Of a DNA stretch of 64,000 bases, positions 45,089-53,845 are shown piece after piece (the stretch's first letter is position 1; each line of letters opens with the position of its first letter). The stretch is from Egbenema bharatensis. Its GTDB lineage: Bacteria; Cyanobacteriota; Cyanobacteriia; Elainellales; Elainellaceae. Under the pieces are notes generated by a model. It saw nothing but the letters and a program-made list of their open reading frames with translations. It was not told where the DNA came from and made no database searches. The position numbers and the translations under genes are program-made. Where the stretch lies: NCBI RefSeq assembly GCF_048077055.1, contig NZ_CP182236.1:6448001-6512000 (forward strand), written 5' to 3'.

Positions 45089-45952
45089 CTACCGGGGACG
45101 AAACAAATGTGTATGCTCAGGATTATAAAGCCGCGATCGACGACCGTCTTCCTTAAAGCCCGTATGCACCGCCTTCAGGGCTGGACTGATGAGATAAAGC
45201 GTTGTACGAATCAGCTTCTCCCGTGCCGTTACTTCTGCCATTTGGCTCAAAGGCACCACCCAAATTTGCTCATCGGGCCAACCCACCCGGAAACAAACCG
45301 CTACAGGAGTATCCGCTGCATAGTGTGCCAACAGTTGCGCCTGAGCATTTTCCACATGACGAGCACTGAGGTACAAACAAAGACTGGCTTGATGGGCTGC
45401 CAGCGCATCCAACTCCTCGGCAGCTGGAACCTGAGTGCGTCCACTAATCCGCGTCAAAATAATCGTTTGCACCAATCCCGGTACAGTTAGCTCCACATTC
45501 AGCCGAGCCGCTGCCGCCTGAAACGCACTAATCCCCGGAATCACCTCAAAGGGAATCTCTGCCGCCGCCAATGCCTGAATCTGCTCATGGATTGCACTGT
45601 AGAGGCTGGGATCCCCAGAGTGGAGCCGCACCACCGATTTTTGTTGCCGTACCCGATCGATCATCAACGGCAAAATGTCCTCCAGGGTTTTATTTGCCGT
45701 TCGGATAATTTCCGCCTCAGTGCGGGCTAGACTCAGAATTTCGGGTGGCACCAGGGAATCGGCAAAGAGAATCACATCAGCCTGACGCAGTAACTTCTGA
45801 GCCTTCACCGTTAGCAAATCAGGATCGCCCGGCCCCGCCCCCACAATGTAAACCGCTGGAGACAGACTTAGAGCGGAAGACTCAGTTCGATCGGTTTGAT
45901 CTAGAGCAGCTTGATCAGTGGAATTCATAGAGGACAGATAAAATTTGGTCAA
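45089..45952 (-). CDS. cobM: precorrin-4 C11-methyltransferase
   Basis: A 287-residue reading (core from ATG 45928). The tetrapyrrole-methylase fold is clear: VYIVGAGPGDPDLLTVKAQKLL, VILFADSLVPPEIL, VVRLHSGDPSLYSAIHEQ and EVIPGISAFQAAAARLNVELT. It transfers a methyl group from SAM to C11 of precorrin-4 (or the cobalt form, CbiF) in cobalamin synthesis. No other cob gene is adjacent. Confidence 0.9.
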   Translation of the reverse strand: MTKFYLSSMNSTDQAALDQTDRTESSALSLSPAVYIVGAGPGDPDLLTVKAQKLLRQADVILFADSLVPPEILSLARTEAEIIRTANKTLEDILPLMIDRVRQQKSVVRLHSGDPSLYSAIHEQIQALAAAEIPFEVIPGISAFQAAAARLNVELTVPGLVQTIILTRISGRTQVPAAEELDALAAHQASLCLYLSARHVENAQAQLLAHYAADTPVAVCFRVGWPDEQIWVVPLSQMAEVTAREKLIRTTLYLISPALKAVHTGFKEDGRRSRLYNPEHTHLFRPR

Positions 45953-46211
45953 AGGATCAATCGGTATAAAGTTTCACTTCTCCGTGAAATCTTTGAAAAC
46001 GAGAGCAGTAATGTAAAAAATAGATGAACTCCCCCGAAAAATAACGGACATTCAGTGCTAAGTAGGTAACAGTGAATGGTAGATGCACCCTGATTCAAAC
46101 CCTGGAGGACACTCTGGGGTTTTTTTCGTTATGGAAGAATCCAAAAGCACTCAGGTAGCCGCAAGCGGATAGACTGGCCGAACCAGGGCATGGGGGATTG
46201 GTCATAGGGGA
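45953..46211. other. intergenic region with an orphan terminator
   Basis: No coding frame is convincing. Bases 46097-46128 form AAACCCTGGAG-GACA-CTCTGGGGTTTTTTT, an 11-pair stem with a T run on the plus strand. Both flanking genes are on the minus strand, so the terminator has no visible plus-strand gene to serve. A short non-coding RNA from about 45960-46128 is possible but unproven. Confidence 0.35.
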
Positions 46212-47135
46212 TTAGTCATGGGGCGAATCATCCGGGGGCATTGGGGTAGTCAAGTGATCTTTAGACACTGAACCGACATCGGGCAACGATCGATCGCACC
46301 CATACAGCCAGCCCAGCCCCAATAATCCTACCGTAATCCCAATCAGGCTAATTACCTGAGCAATGCGCAGCGGCCCCAGCATCAGGCTATCCATCCGCAA
46401 CCCTTCAATCCAGAACCGTCCCAGGCTGTAAGCCACCCAATAGACCAGAAACAGCGTCCCTGGCTTCAGGGGAGACTTAAACCAAACTCCCCGGAAAAAC
46501 AGCCACAGCAGCAGGGCAAACACCCCCAGATTCCAGAGCGATTCATACAAAAACGTGGGATGGAAGAACTCAAATGCTTCAAAACCTGGAGGACGTTGGG
46601 CGGGAGGGATATACAATCGCCAGGGCAGATCCGTGGGTGCGCCAAACGCCTCCGAGTTAAAGAAATTACCCCACCGCCCGATCGCCTGTCCCAAAATTAA
46701 GGCAGGAGCCACTACATCGGCTAACTGCCAGAAAGAGACACGATACCACCGGGCAAACACCAGGGCTGCCCCAATTCCCCCCAGAATCGCGCCATGAATC
46801 GCCAGTCCTCCCTGCCAGATCGCCAGGATTGATCCAGGATTGTCGGCATAGTAACCCCAATTAAACAGCACATAATAGAGACGCGCACTGGGAATGGCTG
46901 CAATCACCAACCAGATCGCCAACTGACTAATGCGCTCTGGATCCATTCCTCGGCGTTCCGCCAGCGCAGAAGAAAGGCTCACGCCACAAACGACGGCGAT
47001 CGCAATCAGTAACCCATACCAGCGGATGGCGATCGGCCCCCACTCAAACAAAATCGGGCCGGGGGAGCGCAGTTGCGCCAACCCAATCAACCCGCTTAAT
47101 TCAATTAATCCGTCGAACCCCATAACCAAAATCAA
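46212..47135 (-). CDS. lgt: prolipoprotein diacylglyceryl transferase
   Basis: A 307-residue inner-membrane enzyme with about seven helices. The Lgt signature is GRWGNFFNSEAFG, preceded by ALILGQAI; the catalytic-site region IRWYGLLIAIAV lies near the N-terminus. It transfers diacylglycerol from phosphatidylglycerol to the cysteine of prolipoproteins. The start is ATG 47135 or the second Met four codons later. The C-terminal tail is short and polar. Confidence 0.93.
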   Translation of the reverse strand: MILVMGFDGLIELSGLIGLAQLRSPGPILFEWGPIAIRWYGLLIAIAVVCGVSLSSALAERRGMDPERISQLAIWLVIAAIPSARLYYVLFNWGYYADNPGSILAIWQGGLAIHGAILGGIGAALVFARWYRVSFWQLADVVAPALILGQAIGRWGNFFNSEAFGAPTDLPWRLYIPPAQRPPGFEAFEFFHPTFLYESLWNLGVFALLLWLFFRGVWFKSPLKPGTLFLVYWVAYSLGRFWIEGLRMDSLMLGPLRIAQVISLIGITVGLLGLGWLYGCDRSLPDVGSVSKDHLTTPMPPDDSPHD

Positions 47136-47168
47136 AATCCTGACATTCCACGACTCACCAGTTACTCC

Positions 47169-47567
47169 CTACGGTAGCTTATAGCTCGCAACTCGGATGA
47201 TCAGTTCGCCCTGGCGGGGATCATGGCTAAACACAAAGGCTCCCTGCTGTTCTTCTCCCGCTGAAAGGAAGTCAATCTGCTGTTCACCCATTTCTTCCAT
47301 CTGACCATTGATGATTAGCTCTCCCAACACCTGCACCGATTCAGCGATTCCCCCGCCCACATTGGCGGTCGTGAATGGAACATAATACTGTCCCTGACTC
47401 CGCTCGACCACCGTTTGCGGATGCACAGAAAGAATGGGTGGCTCATCGCTCTGCGTCAACCAGACAAACAGCACTAATCCAACCAGAATCAGCACCAGAA
47501 ATGCCGCGATCGCAAAGGTAATCCACTCAGCCGAAAAGGTATAGGCGCGTAAACGTTTTTGGTTCAT
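47169..47567 (-). CDS. TIGR02588-like small membrane protein
   Basis: A 132-residue protein with one N-terminal transmembrane helix (ITFAIAAFLVLILVGLVLFVW) and an exported beta-rich domain (YYVPFTTANVGGGIAESVQV). It matches the conserved TIGR02588 type, which usually follows a TIGR02587 gene, as it does here 95 bp downstream of it. The function is unknown; the pair probably forms one membrane complex. Confidence 0.7.
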   Translation of the reverse strand: MNQKRLRAYTFSAEWITFAIAAFLVLILVGLVLFVWLTQSDEPPILSVHPQTVVERSQGQYYVPFTTANVGGGIAESVQVLGELIINGQMEEMGEQQIDFLSAGEEQQGAFVFSHDPRQGELIIRVASYKLP

Positions 47568-47661
47568 TGAGTTAATTTCCAGAAGTCTTGGTTAGCTTGC
47601 AGTCTGTAGAGGATAGAACCGACAGAGGGCTTGACGTGAAAAGGATGTGAGATATGGAGCA

Positions 47662-48720
47662 TCAAATCGTTAAGCGTCCAGCTGCGCCTCCCACCGTTGC
47701 AGGCAGGCCCAAAATGACCGCTTGCTGCAACCACAGCGTCCAGGGATCGGTAAAGCTCAAGCGATGAAACAGCCACAGCATCAGAGCTGCCGCAATAAAC
47801 GAAACAATATAAGATATCAGCGTTTCACTGAGGGGATGGCGAAAGAAGCCCTGATAATGGTGGCGATTCCGGCGGGCAGTAAACCCCGCGACAAAGACAA
47901 TGCAGTAGGAAATTACTAGGGAGGCAATAATGAGTGCCAGCAACCAGGGAGGAGAAGCCGCAGCCGCCAGCATCGGGACTTCATCCGTTGGGGCAATATT
48001 AAAGGCAATAATAATCGCTCCAACCAGCGTCGCTCCAATACTGGCAAAGGTCTGATGCCATTGTTCCTGCCGGATCCGGTTCAGGGGAAGACTAAGCCGT
48101 TGGGTGCTGGCTTGATGGGTAGAGGGAGAATGGGATTCAGACGGCTGCACTGAGGGCTGCACTGAGGGCTGCACTGGCGGCTGCACGGTATTTTGTTGAA
48201 TCAGCGTTGAACCAGCCAGGGCCGCTCCAATGGTAAACGGCATACTTTGAATGATGACCTTACCAAGGGCTTCCTCAAGCGGCGTACTGAACGTGATCTC
48301 TTGCAGCAAAATCAGCACAATAGCTGTGCAAATTGTACCGATCGCAATTACATCCACACTATCGCGGATTGCCTGAGCAGGGCGATCGGGTTTTGTGCGT
48401 CTAAAGCCATCTGTCCGGTTCAATAAAAATGCGATCAGAAACGTAAATAACAAAACTCCCAACATTAAGGGAGGACTGGTCTGAGAACCAATCCACCAGG
48501 CTTCCATCGTGTAGAGCAAGGGAATACCAAATAGAAAACCACCCGATGCTCCCCGGATTAAATCTTCAAATTCAGCACGCCATTCTTGTTTACCTGGAAA
48601 AACAATAGGTCTAACAATTCTACTGCTCATCCCGTAGTGTCTAGTAATGTTTCCATTGAAAATCCAGCTAAGCGGCCAAAACGACCCGCCATGACCCACC
48701 GCAATCCATTCATTTTTCAC
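47662..48720 (-). CDS. TIGR02587-like integral membrane protein (DUF2391)
   Basis: A reading of up to 352 residues; the ATG at 48630 (MSSRIVRPIVFPGKQEWRAEF) is the more likely start and gives 322. Seven or eight hydrophobic helices are seen, with LIRGASGGFLFGIPLLYTMEAWW near the start, a polar insert containing a QPPVQPSVQPSVQPS repeat, and VGGAAGRLTI at the end. It belongs to an uncharacterised membrane family paired with the next gene. Confidence 0.72.
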   Translation of the reverse strand: MKNEWIAVGHGGSFWPLSWIFNGNITRHYGMSSRIVRPIVFPGKQEWRAEFEDLIRGASGGFLFGIPLLYTMEAWWIGSQTSPPLMLGVLLFTFLIAFLLNRTDGFRRTKPDRPAQAIRDSVDVIAIGTICTAIVLILLQEITFSTPLEEALGKVIIQSMPFTIGAALAGSTLIQQNTVQPPVQPSVQPSVQPSESHSPSTHQASTQRLSLPLNRIRQEQWHQTFASIGATLVGAIIIAFNIAPTDEVPMLAAAASPPWLLALIIASLVISYCIVFVAGFTARRNRHHYQGFFRHPLSETLISYIVSFIAAALMLWLFHRLSFTDPWTLWLQQAVILGLPATVGGAAGRLTI

Positions 48721-48942
48721 TCCTGAAAGCAGTGAATCAGCAGTTAATCAACCGTCTGATTCCTGATCGCAAAGCCAGATCGCCTCGCTATCACCGATCG
48801 CCTCGCTATCACCGATCGCCATAAAACAGTGATAAGACATACGGATCTGATTCACATCCCCATTCGGAGAGAATCTGAACCGAACGTCTTTCCCCAGTTT
48901 CGCTGGACATTGAAGCTCGCTGGCGCATCCCCAACGCACAGC

Positions 48943-49866
48943 CTAACGTCCAGGACTGACGATCTCCCGTTTGTTCAGGTCATACCGATCGCCATGACTG
49001 AGAATATGCACCCGCAGATTGTGGAGGCTAATTGGATCGGTTGAACCAGCAGTGGCATAGTTGGTGTAGGACACCGCCCCTGGATCCACCACCGTCACCG
49101 TGCCCTTGCCAATCACCTGAAACGAACCATTCCCTTCAAACATGGCACAGGTATCTTCATCGATGCCCACGCCCAGTCGATCGGTATGGGCCGCCACTGC
49201 ACTGAGGAGACGGGCCATCCGGTTGCGGTTATGGAAATGCTGATCCACCACCAGTTCTGGAATAATGCCTAGCCCCGTCGTCATATCCACCAGCGATCGA
49301 TTGGGAGACTCACCACTGCCGCCCCCCGCAATCATTTGTTGTCCCATCACCGCTGCCCCGGCACTGGTTCCAGCCAGCGTAATTTCACCCAACTGGGCCC
49401 GCATCCGCACCCGCTCCATGATTGGTGTATCGGACAGGAGTTCATACAGCCGCAGTTGATCGCCCCCCGTCATAAAGACCCCCGTGCAGTCTTCCACAAA
49501 GGACTGCCAGGTTGAGTCTTCCCCATGGGATCGCTCCCGGATATCCAGGACTTCGATCGCCTTCGCGCCCATTTCCTCAAAAATGTCGTGGTAGCGGCTG
49601 CCGATCACCGCAGGTTCGCGGGATGCAGACGGAATGATGGCAATGCGAGCATCTCCTCCGCCAGCCCGTTGAAAGAAGGTTTGCAGAATCAAGCGGCCAT
49701 GAATTTTGTCTTCCGCGCCGCCAATGATCATGACGGCAGTTGTTGTCGATTGGGGCATCCTTGGCTGAAGGAGTTGAGTGTCTAGTTGCAGCATCATATC
49801 GCTTCTGGGCGTACTCCGAATCAGTCGCCCCAGTAGCCTATTGAAGAAGATGCCATAGTTGCGCAT
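48943..49866 (-). CDS. cphB: cyanophycinase
   Basis: A Ser-type exopeptidase that degrades the storage polymer cyanophycin to Asp-Arg dipeptides. The core runs from VMIIGGAEDKIHGR, through FMTGGDQLRLYELL, to the nucleophile LAGTSAGAAVMGQ and DQHFHNRNRMARL. The family-like start is ATG 49797 (MMLQLDTQLLQ); the longer reading from 49866 adds 23 residues. The synthetase cphA, often next to it, is not in this window. Confidence 0.92.
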   Translation of the reverse strand: MRNYGIFFNRLLGRLIRSTPRSDMMLQLDTQLLQPRMPQSTTTAVMIIGGAEDKIHGRLILQTFFQRAGGGDARIAIIPSASREPAVIGSRYHDIFEEMGAKAIEVLDIRERSHGEDSTWQSFVEDCTGVFMTGGDQLRLYELLSDTPIMERVRMRAQLGEITLAGTSAGAAVMGQQMIAGGGSGESPNRSLVDMTTGLGIIPELVVDQHFHNRNRMARLLSAVAAHTDRLGVGIDEDTCAMFEGNGSFQVIGKGTVTVVDPGAVSYTNYATAGSTDPISLHNLRVHILSHGDRYDLNKREIVSPGR

Positions 49867-50159
49867 TCGTGTGCTTGATCAGTATTAACATCTTCTGGCA
49901 TCGATCGTAGGCTGCAAGGGCCGGTTCGATAACTGTTAAATTATTCTAAAAGAATACAGTACGAACGCTCTTAGTCCTCCAATCCTATGAGATTTGCCAG
50001 CTTTGCGACGGCGTATTTCAATTTAGTATCACACTTTATGCCTAAGTTTAAGTCTACTTATAACTTTTTGGGCAGAATGGCTGGCTGGATTGCCTTTTGC
50101 AGGCTTTCTCCCTTTAAACTTAAGGAGTTAATCATCGCCTTTGTCCTGTCTGCGCCATC

Positions 50160-51062
50160 ATGCTGACCCAGCCTCAACCCCAATCTGAACCCATTTGGCT
50201 TGCGATCGTCCGCCTATTGCGGTGGAATAAACCAGCAGGACGACTGATTTTAATGATTCCAGCTCTGTGGGCAGTCACCCTGGCGGGGCAGGGAACCCCT
50301 CCGCTTCCCCTGGTCGGACTGATTATTTTGGGGAGCCTGGCAACCAGTGCCGCCGGCTGTGTCGTCAATGACCTCTGGGATCGAGATATTGATCCCCAGG
50401 TGAATCGTACCCGCGATCGTCCTCTGGCTTCCAGGGCCCTGTCAGTGAAAACCGGATTGGGGGTGGCTCTGGTCGCGTTCCTCTGTGCCTGTGGGCTGGC
50501 CCTCTACCTGAATCGATTTACCTTTATCCTCTGTGTGGCAGCGGTTCCAGTCATCATCCTGTATCCCCTGGCTAAACGATTTTTTCCCGTGCCCCAACTG
50601 GTGCTGTCGATCGCTTGGGGGTTTGCCGTACTGATTAGCTGGAGTGCGATCACTGCTTCCCTGGAACCTGCAACCTGGCTGCTGTGGGGGGCAACGGTAC
50701 TGTGGACGTTGGGTTTTGACACTGTCTATGCTATGGCCGATCGAGAAGACGATGCCCGCATTGGGGTTAATTCCAGTGCCCGATTTTTTGGGCGATTTGC
50801 CGCTCTGGCAGTGGGACTTTTTCTGGCAGGGGCAGCGATCCTGCTCGCAAGATTGGGCGTAGTCATGGCTTTGGGCAGTGCATTTTGGCTAGCCTGGGCG
50901 ATCGCAGTAGCCGGTTGGATCTGGCATTACCTGCAACTCCGGCCCCAATCCCCCGATCCGGCAGTGTATGGCCAGGTTTTTCAGCAAAATGTTTGGATTG
51001 GCTTCGTGCTGCTGGTGGGCATGGAGGTTGGTCTTTTGCAAGGACTCCAACAAGGACTCTAG
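50160..51062 (+). CDS. ubiA: UbiA-type 4-hydroxybenzoate polyprenyltransferase
   Basis: A 300-residue inner-membrane prenyltransferase with about eight helices. The first prenyl-diphosphate/Mg site is NDLWDRDIDPQVNRTRDRPLAS; the second is TVYAMADREDD. In cyanobacteria this enzyme attaches a polyprenyl chain to 4-hydroxybenzoate for plastoquinone synthesis. It stands alone with 290 bases of AT-rich DNA upstream. Confidence 0.9.
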   Translation: MLTQPQPQSEPIWLAIVRLLRWNKPAGRLILMIPALWAVTLAGQGTPPLPLVGLIILGSLATSAAGCVVNDLWDRDIDPQVNRTRDRPLASRALSVKTGLGVALVAFLCACGLALYLNRFTFILCVAAVPVIILYPLAKRFFPVPQLVLSIAWGFAVLISWSAITASLEPATWLLWGATVLWTLGFDTVYAMADREDDARIGVNSSARFFGRFAALAVGLFLAGAAILLARLGVVMALGSAFWLAWAIAVAGWIWHYLQLRPQSPDPAVYGQVFQQNVWIGFVLLVGMEVGLLQGLQQGL

Positions 51063-51093
51063 TAGAAGCGAGCGTGAATTGAGCAACCGTAGA

Positions 51094-51127
51094 GCGGGCA
51101 TCTTGCCCGCGCAGGCTGGAAGCCTGC
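51094..51127. repeat. double-hairpin dispersed repeat
   Basis: Two adjacent perfect hairpins: GCGGGCA-TCT-TGCCCGC and GCAGGCT-GGA-AGCCTGC. Related degenerate words occur near 23960-23990 and 24055-24075. It starts 32 bases after the prenyltransferase gene and could also end its transcript. The rest of 51128-51431 shows no gene. Confidence 0.6.
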
Positions 51128-51431
51128 ACTACGAAAGGTGGGCGTATTGCTGCCGAGGTCTACTAGGTTCAGAAACCGAAATTCCGGTGTCCCAACCCCG
51201 TTAGCAAGGAACTTGAAGAATGCATAACGTCTTGCCATCTTGCCTCGAATCAGAGCTAGCCTGAAATCAAGGGAGTAGATAGTCAATCTAACTGCTCTCA
51301 ATGGAACCTGTTCACCAGATCAGGGAGTGGTTTAAAACCTTCTGGCAAGGATTTAAACACAGCCCAGGGGACAATTGTGTTCCTTTACTGATATGGACAG
51401 GTCTACAGCAGGCAGGATGGAGGTGAGGCTA

Positions 51432-52100
51432 ATGAACTCACGATTTCAGAATCGCACTGAAGCGGGGCAGCGTTTGGCTACCAAACTCGCAGCCTACACC
51501 AATTTTCCCAACCTACTGGTTTTGGGATTACCGAGAGGGGGGGTGCCGGTGGCCTACGAAATTGCTAACGCGCTCCATGCCCCTCTGGATGTTTGGCTGG
51601 TTCGCAAGCTGGGCGTTCCGGGGCAGGAAGAGTTGGCGATGGGAGCGATCGCCCTGGGGGGAGTGATGATCCTGAACCAGGAAATCATTCAGGCCCTGGA
51701 TATTCCTCAGGATGCGATTCAGCGGGTGGCAGAGGCAGAACAGCAAGAGTTAGAACGGCGCGATCGCGCCTATCGAGGCGATCGTCCACTTCCTCAGGTG
51801 CAGGATCATACTGTGATTCTGGTGGATGATGGCATTGCAACCAGCTCAACCCTTCGAGCCGCCATTGCTGCCCTCCAGCGACAGAACCCCCAGCGCATTG
51901 TCGTTGCCGCTCCAGTCGCTCCACCTTCTGTATGTGAGTCCTTGAGAAACGTGGTAGATGAGGTCATCTGTCTCAGTATGCCAGAGCCGTTACAGTCGAT
52001 TGGGCTGTGGTATCAGGACTTTTCCCAAACCACGGATGAAGAAGTGCGAGAGTTGTTAAAACAATCTGCGATTTCCCTGGCAGCGATCGGGGAGCGGTAA
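51432..52100 (+). CDS. phosphoribosyltransferase-domain protein
   Basis: A 222-residue protein from ATG 51432, chosen because GGAGGTGAGG lies just upstream. The PRPP-binding loop is VILVDDGIATSSTLRAA, and VLGLPRGGVPVAYEIA and LVRKLGVPGQEELAMGAIA are typical of the short stand-alone PRTase group often seen in stress-linked operons. Whether it acts on a base or is a hydrolase is unknown. Confidence 0.85.
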   Translation: MNSRFQNRTEAGQRLATKLAAYTNFPNLLVLGLPRGGVPVAYEIANALHAPLDVWLVRKLGVPGQEELAMGAIALGGVMILNQEIIQALDIPQDAIQRVAEAEQQELERRDRAYRGDRPLPQVQDHTVILVDDGIATSSTLRAAIAALQRQNPQRIVVAAPVAPPSVCESLRNVVDEVICLSMPEPLQSIGLWYQDFSQTTDEEVRELLKQSAISLAAIGER

Positions 52101-52238
52101 GGTAAAAGCCAGTAGGGGGAAGGAAGGAGGGTTGATGTCCATTGGGGAGTTGTAGGGGCAAAGGGTCGTTTGTCCCTGAGTCGTTTAGCAGGTCGTAGAA
52201 ACAATCAGATTGATGTACCGTTGGGTAGGAGTGAGTTT

Positions 52239-52589
52239 ATGTCAGAGTTTCAGGATTTCTTAAGACGGACATTCGCCTACGTGGCGATCGGGGAGTTCAA
52301 GGCAGGAAAGTTTGAAGAAGCTCAACAGCTTTACGAGGAAGCCGTTTCAGCCTATGGAGATGGCTTCAAAGGAACCTACCTGCTCCAGGAACCAGGAACC
52401 GATCGCGGCATTTCGATTATTTTCTGGGAAAGTGCGGCGGATATGGAAGAAGCCAACCATACAGAACGCCATGATCAATTGATGAAGCGCATGGCTCCCC
52501 TTTTCGCTAAAACTCCGACGATCGGGTTTTATGAGGTGGTGTGTGATATTCAGCCGGAGGAAGTGCCGGTGAGAAATCCGTTGATGTGA
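52239..52589 (+). CDS. ABM-like dimeric alpha/beta barrel protein
   Basis: A 116-residue protein from ATG 52239 (AGGAG ten bases upstream). It has the pattern of a small ferredoxin-like barrel: FAYVAIGEFKAGKFEEAQQLYEEA, a turn, YLLQEPGTDRGISIIFWESAADMEE and a last strand FYEVVCDIQPEE. Such proteins are related to antibiotic-biosynthesis monooxygenases, but many have no known reaction. Confidence 0.65.
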   Translation: MSEFQDFLRRTFAYVAIGEFKAGKFEEAQQLYEEAVSAYGDGFKGTYLLQEPGTDRGISIIFWESAADMEEANHTERHDQLMKRMAPLFAKTPTIGFYEVVCDIQPEEVPVRNPLM

Positions 52590-52747
52590 TGGGTAATGGG
52601 TAGTAGGTAATGGGTAATGGGTAATGGGTGGTCGGAAATGGATGGTAGGTCATGCAATCGCGTTTGTTTCCATCTATGATGTTTGTGCCAATCTCACTAT
52701 CACCGATTACCCATCACCAATTACCCATCACCGATTACCGATTCCCA
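52590..52747. repeat. complementary GGGTAAT / ATTACCC repeat arrays before rsmH
   Basis: The left half (52590-52650) is built of TGGGTAAT-type units. The right half (52698-52745) is built of ATTACCCATCACC-type units, the reverse complement, and ends at the rsmH start codon. The two halves can fold into a long imperfect stem. No Shine-Dalgarno is seen in front of the ATG. Confidence 0.6.
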
Positions 52748-53656
52748 ATGTCCCCTCCTTCATTCCCCCTTGACGCTGCCCAATCCTTTATTCACGTTCC
52801 TGTTTTAGGGCAGGAGGTGGTGGAAGGTTTGAGGCTGCGATCGGGGGGACGCTACCTGGATGCAACGGTGGGTGGAGGTGGGCATAGTCGTTTGATTCTG
52901 GAAGCGGTTCCTGAGGTTCAAATTACGGCTCTGGATCAGGATGAAAATGCTTTAACGGCAGCGCAGAAACATCTGGCGGAGTGGGGCGATCGAGTACAGT
53001 TTGTACGAACCAACTTTGCTGAGTTTAACCCAGGAACGACTCAATTTGACGGCATTCTAGCCGATTTGGGTGTTAGTTCACCCCAGTTTGATCATCCCGA
53101 TCGCGGCTTTAGCTTTCGGCTGACGGCTCCTTTGGATATGCGGATGGATCAGCGACAGTCCCTCACGGCGGCTGAGGTGGTGAACACCTGGGGTGAGGTG
53201 GAGTTGGCAAATCTGATTTATACCTATGGTGAGGAACGCCTCTCTCGTCGGATCGCCCGTCGGATTGTGGAACGTCGCCCGTTTGAAACCACTACTGAGC
53301 TGGCAGAAGCTATCTTTCATTCTGTGCCGCGCTCCTATCGCTATGGACGCATCCATCCCGCCACCCGCACCTTCCAGGCTCTCCGCATTGTGGTGAATCA
53401 GGAACTTAAGGTGTTGGAAACCTTCCTGGAACTGGCTCCCACCTGGCTGAAGCCTGCCGGACGGCTCTGTATCATCAGCTTTCACAGCCTGGAAGATCGG
53501 ATTGTCAAGCATCGATTTCGGGAGTCTGAAACGCTGCATGTGATCACCCGGAAGCCGATCACACCAACCGAGGCGGAGATGGAACAAAATGTGCGATCGC
53601 GTTCTGCTAAACTGCGAATTGCTGAAAAAGTTGCGGATTCTTCAGAAACTAGTTGA
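52748..53656 (+). CDS. rsmH: 16S rRNA (cytosine-1402-N4) methyltransferase
   Basis: A 302-residue SAM-dependent methyltransferase (RsmH/MraW) that modifies C1402 in the ribosomal decoding centre. Motifs: HVPVLGQEVVEGL, the SAM site YLDATVGGGGHS, GILADLGVSSPQFD, DPxRGFSF-like HPDRGFSFRLTAPLDMRMD and IISFHSLEDRIVKHRF. ATG 52748 is preferred: the 32 upstream in-frame codons only translate the repeat array. The length is normal for the family. Confidence 0.94.
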   Translation: MSPPSFPLDAAQSFIHVPVLGQEVVEGLRLRSGGRYLDATVGGGGHSRLILEAVPEVQITALDQDENALTAAQKHLAEWGDRVQFVRTNFAEFNPGTTQFDGILADLGVSSPQFDHPDRGFSFRLTAPLDMRMDQRQSLTAAEVVNTWGEVELANLIYTYGEERLSRRIARRIVERRPFETTTELAEAIFHSVPRSYRYGRIHPATRTFQALRIVVNQELKVLETFLELAPTWLKPAGRLCIISFHSLEDRIVKHRFRESETLHVITRKPITPTEAEMEQNVRSRSAKLRIAEKVADSSETS

Positions 53657-53696
53657 CGAAGTGACTGCGATCGGGGCATGATGGTAAACGCACTAA

Positions 53697-53769
53697 GGGG
53701 CTATAGCGCAGTTGGTAGCGCACCTCAATGGCATTGAGGGGGTCAGGAGTTCGAATCTCCTTAGCTCCA
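53697..53769 (+). tRNA. tRNA-Ala (anticodon GGC)
   Basis: A 73-base cloverleaf. The acceptor GGGGCTA pairs with TAGCTCC (one G-T pair). D arm GCGC-AGTTGGTA-GCGC, anticodon stem CCTCA/TGAGG with loop ATGGCAT, and T arm AGGAG-TTCGAAT-CTCCT. CCA is not fully encoded. The integrase gene starts 77 bases after it, so its 3' end is the probable attachment site of the element to the right. Confidence 0.95.
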
Positions 53770-53845
53770 TGTTTCAGAGCCTTATAGGTACGTTTCTGGG
53801 GATACCCGTTCAACCTGGGTTGTATATTTTTTGTATCCTCCCAGA

